Below, in pieces: positions 1 to 8,122 of a stretch of 31,726 bases of DNA; within the stretch, counting starts at the first letter, position 1; each line of letters opens with the position of its first letter. The stretch comes from a virus, in IMG/VR virus record IMGVR_UViG_3300017706_001468, positions 1 through 31,726 of that record; one strand, written 5' to 3'. Both the position numbers and the translations under genes were made by a program. Under the pieces are notes generated by a model. The model saw nothing but the letters and a program-made list of their open reading frames with translations, was not told the origin of the DNA and did not search any database.

Positions 1-11
1 TAAGAATCATC

Positions 12-39
12 TTGACATTGTCTCATTTTCTTATATAAT
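12..39 (+). promoter_or_regulatory. sigma70-type promoter, first gene
   Basis: TTGACA at 12-17 and TATAAT at 34-39 are separated by 16 bp. A second TATAAT at 47-52 arises because the 10-mer TTATATAATC occurs twice nearby. The gene at 85 has a clear ribosome binding site (AGGAG) 9 bases before its ATG. Both hexamers match the bacterial housekeeping consensus, so this is probably an early promoter. Confidence 0.75.
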
Positions 40-84
40 CATCTTATATAATCAAAACAATGTAAACTCACACAGGAGATAACT

Positions 85-501
85 ATGAGCATTAGAACAA
101 GATTTGAAATCGAAACTTTTGTGTTAGGAGCCCACCCTACACCAGGACGCAAGGCCCAAGCACTTATGTCGGACTTACTACAAGCCCGTGCAGAACAACA
201 TCCAGACTTACCAGTATTAGAAGAAGTATACGAAGCCTTCGCAAAAGACAATAATGTAGAAGAGCTTTTAGCTAATATTGAAACTGAAGAAGAACAGTAT
301 TGGATACAACGGCTAGGACGACTAGCTGCAATTGATATTTTAACAATTGGTAAAGTACAACCTGAGCATATGGCTTACATGGCTTCATTAGAAGACGAAG
401 CATTCGCCGCCGCGGTTAAAACAGCAACAACACTTGCAAAAGAATTAAACGAATCAGTCCAACAGATTGAAGCAGAGCTAGGTGAAGATTTAGTTAGCTA
501 A
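85..501 (+). CDS. Hypothetical acidic protein, 138 aa
   Basis: I do not recognise this protein. It is acidic and predicted mostly helical, with many Glu and Ala residues and no signal peptide, membrane segment or cysteine pair. The start is well supported: ATG at 85 follows a CACAGGAG ribosome binding site and a consensus promoter at 12-39. The stop at 499-501 directly abuts the ATG of the glycosyltransferase gene at 502, so the two are probably co-transcribed. Strong initiation signals suggest an abundant early product. A host-takeover or structural role are both possible, and nothing in the sequence decides between them. Confidence 0.75.
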   Translation: MSIRTRFEIETFVLGAHPTPGRKAQALMSDLLQARAEQHPDLPVLEEVYEAFAKDNNVEELLANIETEEEQYWIQRLGRLAAIDILTIGKVQPEHMAYMASLEDEAFAAAVKTATTLAKELNESVQQIEAELGEDLVS

Positions 502-1152
502 ATGGTCTCTATTCCACAGTATCAGTATAAGATTGATAAATCATCAAAGATAGCAATCTGTGTACCAGTACGAGATCAAGTTACTTCTGTTTTTACATAC
601 AGTCTCGCCATGTTGATGAAACGATGTGGCGAGAAAAATGTAAATGTAACCCTTCATTTTAATATAGGAAGCGAAGTTGCTATGCAACGTCAACAGTTGG
701 TTGACGATATATTAGCCAGCAATCACACCCATATTTTATGGCTAGATAGTGATATGAAATTTCCTTCTGATACGTTAGAGATATTATTAAATCATAATAA
801 ATACATTGTAGCAGGAAATTATTCTACTAGAGTTAAACCACATAGACCGGTGGCCTTTAAAGATCCAAAAAATTTAGATAAAAGAGTTTTTGGTGGAAAA
901 GGATTAGAGGAAGTATATGCAATTGGCAGTGGCCTAATGCTTGTAAATACACAAGTATATAAAAAAATGCCACGTCCATTTTATAGTATAGAATGGAAAG
1001 AAGATTACACTAACTTAGTTGGAGAAGATATTTATTTCTGTAATAAAGCACAAGAATGTGGTTATGAAGTATATGTGGATCACGACTTGAGTAAAAAAGT
1101 TGCACATATAGGAACGAAGGCATATACAATAAAGGACGATTGTTATGATTAA
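502..1152 (+). CDS. GT-A fold glycosyltransferase-like protein
   Basis: This 216 aa protein looks like a single-domain GT-A (family 2-like) glycosyltransferase, which would transfer a sugar from a nucleotide donor. The N-terminal strand (residues 17-25, IAICVPVRD) is typical of the donor-binding half. The sequence LWLDSD gives a DxD-type metal site at Asp82-Ser83-Asp84. Residues 140-150 (AIGSGLMLV) and GEDIYFC (Glu175, Asp176) match the acceptor-side and catalytic-base regions of the fold, and His202 is a plausible third metal ligand. There is no membrane segment. Its start abuts the previous stop and its end overlaps the next gene by 8 bp. Likely substrates are host surface glycan, phage DNA bases or a virion protein; the sequence does not say which. 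Confidence 0.75.
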   Translation: MVSIPQYQYKIDKSSKIAICVPVRDQVTSVFTYSLAMLMKRCGEKNVNVTLHFNIGSEVAMQRQQLVDDILASNHTHILWLDSDMKFPSDTLEILLNHNKYIVAGNYSTRVKPHRPVAFKDPKNLDKRVFGGKGLEEVYAIGSGLMLVNTQVYKKMPRPFYSIEWKEDYTNLVGEDIYFCNKAQECGYEVYVDHDLSKKVAHIGTKAYTIKDDCYD

Positions 1153-2236
1153 TATTTCTAAATCATTTAGAGAATTTAAAGGGCAAAATGTAGTAACGCC
1201 CTGGGATAGATTAAAAAAACATGTATTTGGTAGCTATCCTATAATTACTACAAAATCTAAAGTAAGAGATCCAGATGATCTTGCAAAGTTGGCCTTACAA
1301 TATCAAGGTAAAAGTAAAATGGTATGGGTAGCTGTTGATTACGTTACAATGAGACCAGATTTTCCTTGGCATTATAGACCATCAGATAGAGGACTGAATT
1401 ATATTCACGAGTTTCCTAAATCTATTAAAAGAACCAATAGATCTGTAACTTGGGGAGACTTACAATTAGTACCAACAGATGGTGTTGTATACGGAAAGTA
1501 TAGAAATAAAATTACAGCTAATTATCATGATGCTGACTTTGATGTGTTTATGATTAGTTATCATGAAGAAGAAGCAGATAGAAATTTTCAACTTCTTAAA
1601 CAAAGATTTCCAGATGCAAAACACGTTAAAAATGTAGAAGGTATTGGCAATGCCCACAAGGAATGTGCAAAACAATCAGCAACAGAAATGGTATATATTG
1701 TTGATGCGGATGCAGATATTATGGGAGATTTTCACTTTGATTATGTTCCGCCAATGGCCAAACGTATTAACACAACATATGTATGGAGTGCTAGAAATCC
1801 AATAAATGGTCTAGAATATGGATATGGTGGTATTAAATTATTTCCAAGAGAGCAATTATTAGAAATGGGTCATATTTTACCAGACTTTACCGCAGGTGTA
1901 TCTTTTTATCAACCTGTTAGTAATGTATCAAATGTCACAAGGTTTAATAAAGATCCATATAGAACCTGGCGTAGTGCATTCCGTGAATGTGTAAAACTGT
2001 CAAGTGGAATTCAACAAAGCGAAACTCCTAAGCAAGAAACAATAGATAGACTTGAAACATGGACCACAGTTGATACTGGCGAACGTTTTGGCCGCTATTG
2101 TATTAAGGGTGCATTAGAAGGAAAAGCATATGGTGAAGAACATGCAGATGATGTTGAAGCACTAAACAAAATTAATGATTTTGAATGGTTGCGTGAACAA
2201 TTTGTTGCAAGTATGAAAAAACGTATTACACCTTAA
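1145..2236 (+). CDS. Glycosyltransferase-like protein with DADAD motif
   Basis: This 363 aa protein overlaps the preceding glycosyltransferase by 8 bp, so translation is probably coupled. The central part reads like a GT-A domain: a strand with FDVFMISYHEEEADRN (from about residue 132), then GIGNAHKECAKQSATEMVYIVDADAD, whose DADAD lies at 187-191. Such a run is the usual nucleotide-sugar metal site. The N-terminal 120 residues and the C-terminal 140 do not resemble anything I can name. There is no membrane segment. Its stop shares the palindrome TTAA with the stop of the convergent Nudix gene. It probably works with the neighbouring glycosyltransferase on a common glycan; the fold call is inference from motifs. 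Confidence 0.6.
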   Translation: MINISKSFREFKGQNVVTPWDRLKKHVFGSYPIITTKSKVRDPDDLAKLALQYQGKSKMVWVAVDYVTMRPDFPWHYRPSDRGLNYIHEFPKSIKRTNRSVTWGDLQLVPTDGVVYGKYRNKITANYHDADFDVFMISYHEEEADRNFQLLKQRFPDAKHVKNVEGIGNAHKECAKQSATEMVYIVDADADIMGDFHFDYVPPMAKRINTTYVWSARNPINGLEYGYGGIKLFPREQLLEMGHILPDFTAGVSFYQPVSNVSNVTRFNKDPYRTWRSAFRECVKLSSGIQQSETPKQETIDRLETWTTVDTGERFGRYCIKGALEGKAYGEEHADDVEALNKINDFEWLREQFVASMKKRITP

Positions 2237-2691
2237 GCAGTAATTACAATGCTATTTTGACCATCTAGGATGCTTGATTGCTCCTGGATGGTTTTTATTT
2301 TTTTCATGAATTCTTTACTCTTGCATTGCACTCTAGCACCAGGGTGTATAGGTTGTGGCCATTGGCCAATATTAACCCAACAATAACCTGCACTTTCAGA
2401 ATTTAATGGAGGACAAAACTCCTTACTAACTGTAATTACAAAACTGTTATATTCAAATTTTCTATTTGTAGCAGTAAATTTATTCACTGGTATAATTCGC
2501 AAAATATCAGGAGTCATCATTAATTCCTCTTGTATTTCTCTTAAAAGTGTTTCTATAGGACGTTCGTCATTTTCCCCTTTGCCACCAAAAAATCCCCAAG
2601 TATTGGGATGTGTAACCCTATTACTTCTTAATTGTAGCATAACTCTACCAGAGTCAACACTAAGAAAAATGCATCCGCTTGCTCTAATCAT
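2233..2691 (-). CDS. Nudix hydrolase
   Basis: This protein of about 152 aa hydrolyses a nucleoside diphosphate linked to another group; the substrate is unknown. The Nudix box is clear in the sequence: GKGENDE, seven residues, then REIQEE. It matches GX5EX7REUXEE, but the usual glycine after the last Glu-x pair is Met (EELMM). The residues before the box (WGFFGGKG) are also typical. I start at the ATG at 2689-2691, where MIRASGCIFL begins the first beta strand, rather than at an upstream ATG inside gp15. GGAGA lies about 13 bases upstream. The gene follows the gp15 stop by one base, so it is read with gp14-gp15. Housecleaning of nucleotides or decapping-like roles are known for phage Nudix enzymes. 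Confidence 0.85.
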   Translation of the reverse strand: MIRASGCIFLSVDSGRVMLQLRSNRVTHPNTWGFFGGKGENDERPIETLLREIQEELMMTPDILRIIPVNKFTATNRKFEYNSFVITVSKEFCPPLNSESAGYCWVNIGQWPQPIHPGARVQCKSKEFMKKIKTIQEQSSILDGQNSIVITA

Positions 2692-2692
2692 T

Positions 2693-4048
2693 TTATAGAT
2701 ATAATCTCCAATAACCTGGATTGTAAACACCCTCAAAACTATTTACCCATTCTTTACCATTCCATTCTAATTGATCTCCACTTGATGTATTTGTAACATA
2801 TTGTGGTGTTGAGTTAGTATGATCAAAACTTACAATCCAATTAGCACCATTATATTCTATAATATCATTTTTATAAGCAACTGCTTGGCTCCAAGATGTA
2901 CTTTCTGGAATATCATTTAATAGTAGATATCTTTGTCCTTGTGTTGGTAGAGGAACATTACCATCTCCAGGATAACTTGATTGTGGACTTAAAACACCAT
3001 TTATTGCAGTAAGTGTATTAGTTGGCAATGTTGCAGGGTCAATATCTACCAGCAACGCATTTGTATTATTTGGATCTAAATCTAATCTTCCTATTATGTC
3101 ATTGTCTTTATTACCTGGATTATTATCTTTTCTTAAACGTATTTGACTAATTCCAGGTCTTAAAGTATTGAAATTTTCTAAATCAACTTCCCAATTTAAG
3201 TTTCCGCCATTTTCTAAATCTTGGCTTGTCCCTAACTGGTTTAATAGATATGCCTTGTTATTTTCAAATTTAAGTTTTCTGTCTTCATATGTTACTATTG
3301 TATATTCCAATGTTGTTTTGTCAAATAGTTGTTTTGATTCGAATAAATCTAAGTTCTCATCATCCAAATTATATAGTTCGTTTATTATAGTGTGAATAAG
3401 TTTTTGTTGTTTTAATTTTGCTGGTGGATTAATAAAAATTGGTAATGCAAAGGTTATATTACTTACATCTATAATATCATCAATACTTGATCCAACTGCT
3501 CTACTACTCCAAGTAGTATTTGTCATTTCTACATGGCTCAATGCGCTCCAATCTACTGGATTGCTTGATGTCCTAACATCAAGTGTAGGATTGAATAGTA
3601 CTAGTATTTGTTCTAATAGTTGTAATTTTTGATCTGTATTTGATGTCCAAATATCACAGCTCATTGTAAGATTATAAGGAACTGGTGCGTGTCGTTCTAC
3701 AGTATATCTACTGCCTACATCGTCTAAAGTTTCGCCTGTAGTCTCATCTATCTTTTTTTCAAATACATTTATTTTGTCTACATGATCTTGATAAGTTCTA
3801 CGTTCAGGTAACATACTCAAATCTGTAACATAGCAACTAATAAAAGGAACACTATTTACAACGTTCTCAGAATTTTCTCTTGTAATATGTGCAGCCATAC
3901 GATTAATGTCACCATATCGTACAGGTACTTTTTGGAATATAGGAAGTCCTGTATCATCTGTACCCATCTGTACATTGAATCCACTAAACAATCTTATAAA
4001 CTGTTGAATATATCTTCTTATTTGTTTGTCATAAAAATATTGGGTCAT
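2693..4048 (-). CDS. 15: gp15-like tail sheath stabiliser / tail terminator
   Basis: This is probably the hexameric protein that caps the tail tube and sheath and joins the tail to the neck. Residues 1-210 follow T4 gp15 in order: the aromatic start YFYDKQIRRY, KVPVRYG, a VPFISCYVTDLS strand, YNLTMSCDIWT, LQLLEQILVLFNP, and FALPIFINPP, which corresponds to T4 WSLTFEVNGWMYPP. At 451 aa it is far longer than T4 gp15 (272 aa). The extra C-terminal part is Asn/Asp-rich and ends in a small module (about 366-451) with two repeats of a G-x-W-x pattern, similar to modules in gp14 and gp18 here. The start ATG overlaps the gp14 stop (ATGA), so the two are translationally coupled. Confidence 0.8.
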   Translation of the reverse strand: MTQYFYDKQIRRYIQQFIRLFSGFNVQMGTDDTGLPIFQKVPVRYGDINRMAAHITRENSENVVNSVPFISCYVTDLSMLPERRTYQDHVDKINVFEKKIDETTGETLDDVGSRYTVERHAPVPYNLTMSCDIWTSNTDQKLQLLEQILVLFNPTLDVRTSSNPVDWSALSHVEMTNTTWSSRAVGSSIDDIIDVSNITFALPIFINPPAKLKQQKLIHTIINELYNLDDENLDLFESKQLFDKTTLEYTIVTYEDRKLKFENNKAYLLNQLGTSQDLENGGNLNWEVDLENFNTLRPGISQIRLRKDNNPGNKDNDIIGRLDLDPNNTNALLVDIDPATLPTNTLTAINGVLSPQSSYPGDGNVPLPTQGQRYLLLNDIPESTSWSQAVAYKNDIIEYNGANWIVSFDHTNSTPQYVTNTSSGDQLEWNGKEWVNSFEGVYNPGYWRLYL

Positions 4049-5130
4049 TCAAAATCGCTTCCTGGACTAATTGTATCTGATTTGCTAGTGCCAATTTTTG
4101 ACAGTGCCTGTCGTTCAGAGAATTCTTTATTATCAACAACTGTAGTATTTTCATTATTAATAAAGCTACTTGCATTGTATGTTCTATCACTCCAAGTATC
4201 TGTTTTAACATTATCATAAAGTCTATGCCAACGGCTTCCACGGAAAACAAATAGTCTATTTGGATTAAAGTCAGTCCTCACAAAATAATCACCATCATTT
4301 GGAGTAATTGGAAACTGATCACCTTGTTCCAATGTTTCGCCATGGTCATACTCATTCTCTGGCTCATTAGATCCAAATAAATGTTCAGCCAATGGTAACC
4401 CAATAGGGTTAGCTTCTTCTGCACTTTCAACAATAGCATTACTGATATTAAGTTCTGTTTTGTATGCACTAATTTTATTTTTAAGACTATCTGCATCTTC
4501 AGCAGTACCAAGTATATCTGCGTATTCTTGTGTATCTGTTAATGGTGCAACCTTTACTCTCCAGATATGACTATACCAAGTTTGTGAAAAACCTTCACTA
4601 CCTCTACTTGCATCTTGAACTACATAAAATTTATTAATTGCTTCTTTATCTGCACTTAATAATAGCTCGTCTCTAAGATGGGGAAGTTCTAAAACATCAC
4701 CTGGCATTAGTTTTCTGCCTAACTTTTCTACCATATCGTTTGTATGGAATGTTATAAACAGTGTATCGTTTGTAAGGAATAATCCAAATTGTGTTAAGTC
4801 AAAGTCATTGTCACCAACATTGTACACTCCACGCAATTCAAAAACATCTGGATCATATTTACGATCTCTGTTTTCCATGAATAGCAGGTCTTGTATATTT
4901 GTTTCGTCTATAAGTCCCTCTGGATTGTTTTCTTGTCCTGTAATATTGTCAAGATCTAATCCACTACCATAATTAGGCTCACTTGGGTCTCCTCCTTCAC
5001 TAGGTCTAGGACCTAAGTATTTGTGAATATGAACACCTACGCCACCAATGTCAAATTGCTCGCGGATTGTTCTATCCATAAATTTAAAGTCATTACCTTT
5101 GAAAGGTTTATAAAGAGAGAGTCTGGGCAT
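4045..5130 (-). CDS. 14: gp14-like neck protein
   Basis: This 361 aa protein is probably the T4 gp14-type neck protein, which with gp13 closes the head after packaging and docks the tail. The segment from about 92 to 205 (DPDVFELRGVYNV, FGLFLTNDTLFITFH, LMPGDVLELPH, YVVQDASRGSEGF, HIWRVKVAPLTD) corresponds to the conserved core known from T4-type cyanophage gp14. The N-terminal 70 residues and a stretch near 205-260 are less conserved. Residues about 272-308 hold a P-x-x-G-D-Y plus R-L-F-V-F-R-G-x-x-W module that recurs in gp15 and gp18. It is transcribed from a late promoter at 5151-5158 with AGGA before the ATG, and is coupled to gp15 by an ATGA overlap. Confidence 0.75.
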   Translation of the reverse strand: MPRLSLYKPFKGNDFKFMDRTIREQFDIGGVGVHIHKYLGPRPSEGGDPSEPNYGSGLDLDNITGQENNPEGLIDETNIQDLLFMENRDRKYDPDVFELRGVYNVGDNDFDLTQFGLFLTNDTLFITFHTNDMVEKLGRKLMPGDVLELPHLRDELLLSADKEAINKFYVVQDASRGSEGFSQTWYSHIWRVKVAPLTDTQEYADILGTAEDADSLKNKISAYKTELNISNAIVESAEEANPIGLPLAEHLFGSNEPENEYDHGETLEQGDQFPITPNDGDYFVRTDFNPNRLFVFRGSRWHRLYDNVKTDTWSDRTYNASSFINNENTTVVDNKEFSERQALSKIGTSKSDTISPGSDFE

Positions 5131-5150
5131 ACTTTTTATCCTATATAGTG

Positions 5151-5158
5151 TATTTATA
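5151..5158 (-). promoter_or_regulatory. Late promoter TATAAATA for gp14-gp15-Nudix
   Basis: On the minus strand the sequence is TATAAATA, a perfect T4 late promoter box, ending 20 bases before the gp14 ATG. Expected +1 is about 5145, which leaves a short leader that includes AGGATAA as ribosome binding site. Confidence 0.85.
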
Positions 5159-5222
5159 CGACACAGTGTATGTTTTCATTAGATAAGTAATTATATACAT
5201 ACTTAATAGAAAAGGAAATATT

Positions 5223-6191
5223 ATGTTTAGATTTTTTAAGAATAGAGATTGGTGGTTATGGAGTTGGCTAGGGTCAGCTATCATTTTAGGATCACTATGG
5301 GTTCAAGTTGAAATTGATGTAAAAATCAATGAATGGTTTGGCCAGTTTTATGATATGATTCAAAAAGCATTGGCTTCACCTAATGCAATTACTATGACTG
5401 AATATTGGAGTAGTTTAATTGACTTTATCTACTTGGCAAGTATCTATGTTGCTATTGCAGTAGTGGTAAGCTACTTTACTGCTCATTACCTATTCCGTTG
5501 GAGAACAGCAATGGTAGAATGGTATCATAGTGTATACGATAAAGCACGTACAATAGAAGGTGCAGCGCAACGTGTACAAGAGGACACCATTAAATTTAGT
5601 AGAATTATGGAAGGTCTAGGAACTAGTTTTATAGAAGCCATTATGATACTTGTACAATTTGTTCCAATTCTACTAGGACTTAGTACAGGACTTACAATTT
5701 TCTTCTTTGGTGATTGGCAATATGGTCTTGTTACAGGTGCTCTTATATGGAGTATTGGTGGCACATTATTCTTAGTTGGACTAGGTTGGCTTCTTAGATT
5801 AGTAGGTGTTGAATATGACTTACAGAAAAAAGAAGCAGCATATCGTAAGATACTTGTTATTGCAGAAGACGATAATACTATACGTCCTAAATCCATTGAT
5901 GAATTATTTGTAGATGTACGTAGTATACATTTTAAAAGTTATATTCGTTATCTATACTTTAATATCGGGCGTATTGCATATTTACAAGCAAATGTGTTAA
6001 GTGCTTATGTATTCTTAGCACCAGCAATTGTAACAGGTGCAATTACACTAGGCGTAATGCAACAAATTATTCGTGCATTTGGAAGAGTAGAAGGTTCAAT
6101 GCAATATATACTTAAAGCATGGCCTACTATTATTGAACTAGCAAGTGTATATAAACGTCTACGAGAGTTTGAGCGTCAGATAGAAAAATAA
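5223..6191 (+). CDS. SbmA/BacA-family peptide transporter, N-terminally short
   Basis: This is an inner-membrane protein of the SbmA/BacA family, proton-driven importers of peptides (microcins, proline-rich peptides, NCR peptides, bleomycin). It aligns by eye with E. coli SbmA from about SbmA residue 84 to near the end. Shared blocks include FYDMIQKALASP, LFRWRTAM, IEGAAQRVQEDT (111-122), EAAYRK with AEDD (204-217), YFNIGRIAYLQ, GAITLGVMQQI and a final ASVYKRLREFE. Acidic residues of the family lie in these blocks. At 322 aa against about 406 it lacks the first roughly 80 residues and so the first membrane helices. Several hydrophobic segments remain (near 15-30, 62-90, 137-160, 168-195, 258-282). 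ATG follows AAAGGAAAT. Its stop overlaps the next ATG (TAATG). Confidence 0.9.
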   Translation: MFRFFKNRDWWLWSWLGSAIILGSLWVQVEIDVKINEWFGQFYDMIQKALASPNAITMTEYWSSLIDFIYLASIYVAIAVVVSYFTAHYLFRWRTAMVEWYHSVYDKARTIEGAAQRVQEDTIKFSRIMEGLGTSFIEAIMILVQFVPILLGLSTGLTIFFFGDWQYGLVTGALIWSIGGTLFLVGLGWLLRLVGVEYDLQKKEAAYRKILVIAEDDNTIRPKSIDELFVDVRSIHFKSYIRYLYFNIGRIAYLQANVLSAYVFLAPAIVTGAITLGVMQQIIRAFGRVEGSMQYILKAWPTIIELASVYKRLREFERQIEK

Positions 6192-7015
6192 TGAAAATAG
6201 CATTTTTATTTTGTGGCGAAACTAGAACTTGGGATTCGTCTAATGTTGAAAAAAATCAATATATTCCACAAAAATACAGTACAGTAAGTGATGTATGGAA
6301 AAACACTGTGGAATTTATTGATAATAACCTTATTGATTTTAATGTAGATTTTTATGGTATTACTTGGCAACATTGTTCCCCTATAAAAAACAGAGAGTTT
6401 TTTAAATCTATAAAACTTGTAGACTTTTACGGTAATAGATTTCGTAGTGAATTACAATATGAAACAGCTAGAATTATATCTAATAACAAACAACTTAAAG
6501 ATAAAGATTATCCGTGGAATACAATAGCACAATACTACCATTGGATAGAAGGTTTGAAGTTTGTTTATAAAAATTATGATTATGATTTTGTGGTTAAAAT
6601 GCGATGGGATATTGTCCCACATCATCCACAGCTTATTCTTAATATATTAAATGATCTAAATAATTATGAAGGTACAGATCCAGATTTATGTGTGTTAGCC
6701 GCACAAGACTTAAGAATTACAAATGGTGTTCCAGAATTTATGGATATAGTATTTGGAGTTAATAGTGCCTTGTATAAGAAACGTTTTAAACAAAGTACAA
6801 CTGAGGAAATCCTTCATAAACATGTATTGAGCGATCCCCCTGAGGGTTTGGGAAATATAAGTTTATTCATAGATGATAGTGTAACCAATAGTAAAATACA
6901 TTCACTATTTGATAACAATTGTATACATAGGGTTTTACATAAAGGGTTTAAATACTTTGAAGATTTAGACGATCAAGTAAAAAATTATGGTGGTACAGTA
7001 CGTCCTCCAACATAA
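6191..7015 (+). CDS. Glycosyltransferase-like protein
   Basis: This 274 aa protein starts with MKIAFLFCGETRTW, a Rossmann-like first strand seen in a loose group of glycan-synthesis proteins that begin MKIAxLxxGxxR. A later YDFVVKMRWDIVPHHP segment (near 130-147) has the strand plus R-x-D arrangement of that group, and FIDDS near 228 is a second acidic site. It has no membrane segment and no classical DxD. The TAATG overlap ties its translation to the SbmA-like transporter, so the two are probably made together. A rho-independent terminator at 7034-7061 ends the unit. Family membership is by motif resemblance only. Confidence 0.5.
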   Translation: MKIAFLFCGETRTWDSSNVEKNQYIPQKYSTVSDVWKNTVEFIDNNLIDFNVDFYGITWQHCSPIKNREFFKSIKLVDFYGNRFRSELQYETARIISNNKQLKDKDYPWNTIAQYYHWIEGLKFVYKNYDYDFVVKMRWDIVPHHPQLILNILNDLNNYEGTDPDLCVLAAQDLRITNGVPEFMDIVFGVNSALYKKRFKQSTTEEILHKHVLSDPPEGLGNISLFIDDSVTNSKIHSLFDNNCIHRVLHKGFKYFEDLDDQVKNYGGTVRPPT

Positions 7016-7033
7016 AAAAATTATAACCCATTG

Positions 7034-7061
7034 AAAACGCAGGAAACCTTTCTTGCGTTTT
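7034..7061 (+). terminator. Terminator hairpin of regulatory cassette 1
   Basis: AAAACGCAGGAAA pairs with TTTCTTGCGTTTT across a tiny loop, followed by a run of T. The hairpin is nearly identical to one at 23593-23620 and is followed within three bases by a TTGACA box, making a terminator-promoter cassette. Confidence 0.85.
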
Positions 7062-7064
7062 TTC

Positions 7065-7093
7065 TTGACAACCAATACCTTTTGCTTTATAGT
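7065..7093 (+). promoter_or_regulatory. sigma70-type promoter, cassette 1
   Basis: TTGACA (7065-7070), 17 bp, then TATAGT (7088-7093). The downstream bases ATAAGAGTAAGTTAAA recur at the promoter at 26008. It drives the gene at 7124 (CAGGAG before ATG). Confidence 0.85.
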
Positions 7094-7123
7094 ATAAGAG
7101 TAAGTTAAAAAACAGGAGCAAAT

Positions 7124-7567
7124 ATGTTTGATACAGCCGTAAAATTTGAAGATGTTAGTGCAGAAACAATTGCAATGGAAGATGTACAGTTTGAAGATAT
7201 TGACACTGACATGTTATGCATTGAACATTTTGAAGACTTGCGTCAAGAACTAAATGTTGATAGCGTTTGGAGCATCTGGGACGCAGGTACAATTAGCCTA
7301 GATACTAAAATGTTTAATGATCGTATGCGAAAAGTTACATACGATTTTATACGTGCAGATGCTACTTCAGAAGAGATTTATAAAGACTTAGAAGATGGCG
7401 GTAAACGCTCAATGGTACAAGTTAGTTCATGGGCAGTAAACGGATCGATTAAGTCATTATGGTTGGCTGCTGATAGTTGTATTAAACAAAGCGGAACACA
7501 TCATTCTTATATTGAGAACTTTGAAATGCAAGACGATGGTTCTCTTTCGCTAGTAACAGGATCTTAA
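7124..7567 (+). CDS. Hypothetical acidic protein, 147 aa
   Basis: I do not recognise this protein. It is acidic, soluble, without membrane segment or cysteine motif. The first 45 residues are particularly rich in Asp and Glu; the rest mixes helix and strand with several Trp residues (WSIWDAG, SSWAVNGSIKSLW). Start choice is firm: CAGGAG stands a few bases before ATG, behind a strong promoter. It heads a run with the two small genes at 7570 and 7787. Strong early-type expression suggests a host-directed or replication-accessory role; this is inference. Confidence 0.7.
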   Translation: MFDTAVKFEDVSAETIAMEDVQFEDIDTDMLCIEHFEDLRQELNVDSVWSIWDAGTISLDTKMFNDRMRKVTYDFIRADATSEEIYKDLEDGGKRSMVQVSSWAVNGSIKSLWLAADSCIKQSGTHHSYIENFEMQDDGSLSLVTGS

Positions 7568-7569
7568 TT

Positions 7570-7782
7570 ATGGAAGTAGGTATTTTAAACAAACCAATAC
7601 AACATATTTCGGTAGTTATATGCTGTTTTGCAATAATTGGTATGATTGCGTTTAGTATTAATACAATTCTTAATATGCCACATGTTAATTGGGATATAAA
7701 CGGAAATTGTATAGAAGTGATTAGTCCTGATCCATCGCATAGTTGCCAAAACCTTCCACGCAAATACACTAGCACCGGATAA
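7570..7782 (+). CDS. Small single-span membrane protein with Cys pair
   Basis: This 70 aa protein has one hydrophobic segment (about residues 12-33, ISVVICCFAIIGMIAFSI) and a 35-residue polar tail with GNCIEV and HSCQNLPRKY. The two tail cysteines, spaced about 13 apart, could form a disulfide if the tail is periplasmic. Similar small proteins with a C-x-x-V...C-x-x-L-P-x-K-Y tail recur, from memory, in marine T4-type phages without known function. It starts 3 bases after the previous stop. A holin or spanin-like role is conceivable but there is no supporting neighbour. Confidence 0.65.
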   Translation: MEVGILNKPIQHISVVICCFAIIGMIAFSINTILNMPHVNWDINGNCIEVISPDPSHSCQNLPRKYTSTG

Positions 7783-7786
7783 TATT

Positions 7787-8071
7787 GTGATATTAGATCA
7801 ACATGCTGCAGAATTATTTGTAGAAAATAAAAACATGATGGTTCCATATTATCTTATGGCATCATATGCATATTATAAAGAAGATGACCCTATTTTTAGC
7901 GATGCCTTTTTTGATGAAATGGGCAAGACTATGATAGAAATTTGGGACGATATAGAGCATTTTCATAAGCATCTTATAAGTAAAGGGGACTTAGTTGCAG
8001 GCTCATATTTGGGAGATTACCCAGAGCGTGTAAAAGGTGGTTTGGAAAGTTTAAGAAAAGAAAAGGCTTGA
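7787..8071 (+). CDS. Hypothetical protein, 94 aa, GTG start
   Basis: I do not recognise this protein. It is acidic and probably all-helical (LFVENKNMMVPYYLMASYAYY, then IEIWDDIEHFHKHLI), with a Tyr-rich middle and no membrane span. The likely start is GTG at 7787, four bases after the upstream stop. The first ATG in frame would cut the protein by about 16 residues, so the start is uncertain. Its stop codon overlaps the TTGACA box of the next promoter (8068-8073). Confidence 0.6.
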   Translation: MILDQHAAELFVENKNMMVPYYLMASYAYYKEDDPIFSDAFFDEMGKTMIEIWDDIEHFHKHLISKGDLVAGSYLGDYPERVKGGLESLRKEKA

Positions 8072-8096
8072 CATACTCTATTTTAGGTATTAGTAT
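8068..8096 (+). promoter_or_regulatory. sigma70-type promoter for the 8123 gene
   Basis: TTGACA (8068-8073), 17 bp, TAGTAT (8091-8096). The -35 box overlaps the stop of the preceding gene. The gene at 8123 has TAGGAG as ribosome binding site. Confidence 0.75.
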
Positions 8097-8122
8097 GGCA
8101 ATATAACAGATAGGAGTTAGTT

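Noticed and set aside
4029-4250. Open frame on the minus strand across the gp14/gp15 junction, and other long frames opposite gp18, gp14 and gp32
   Set aside because: They overlap well-supported structural genes, lack ribosome binding sites and have repetitive hydrophobic translations expected from shadow frames.
5173-5199. Possible sigma70 promoter for the SbmA-like gene (TTTTCA and TATACA)
   Set aside because: The spacing is only 15 bp and the -35 box is poor. No TAAATA box is present either, so the promoter of this gene stays unknown.
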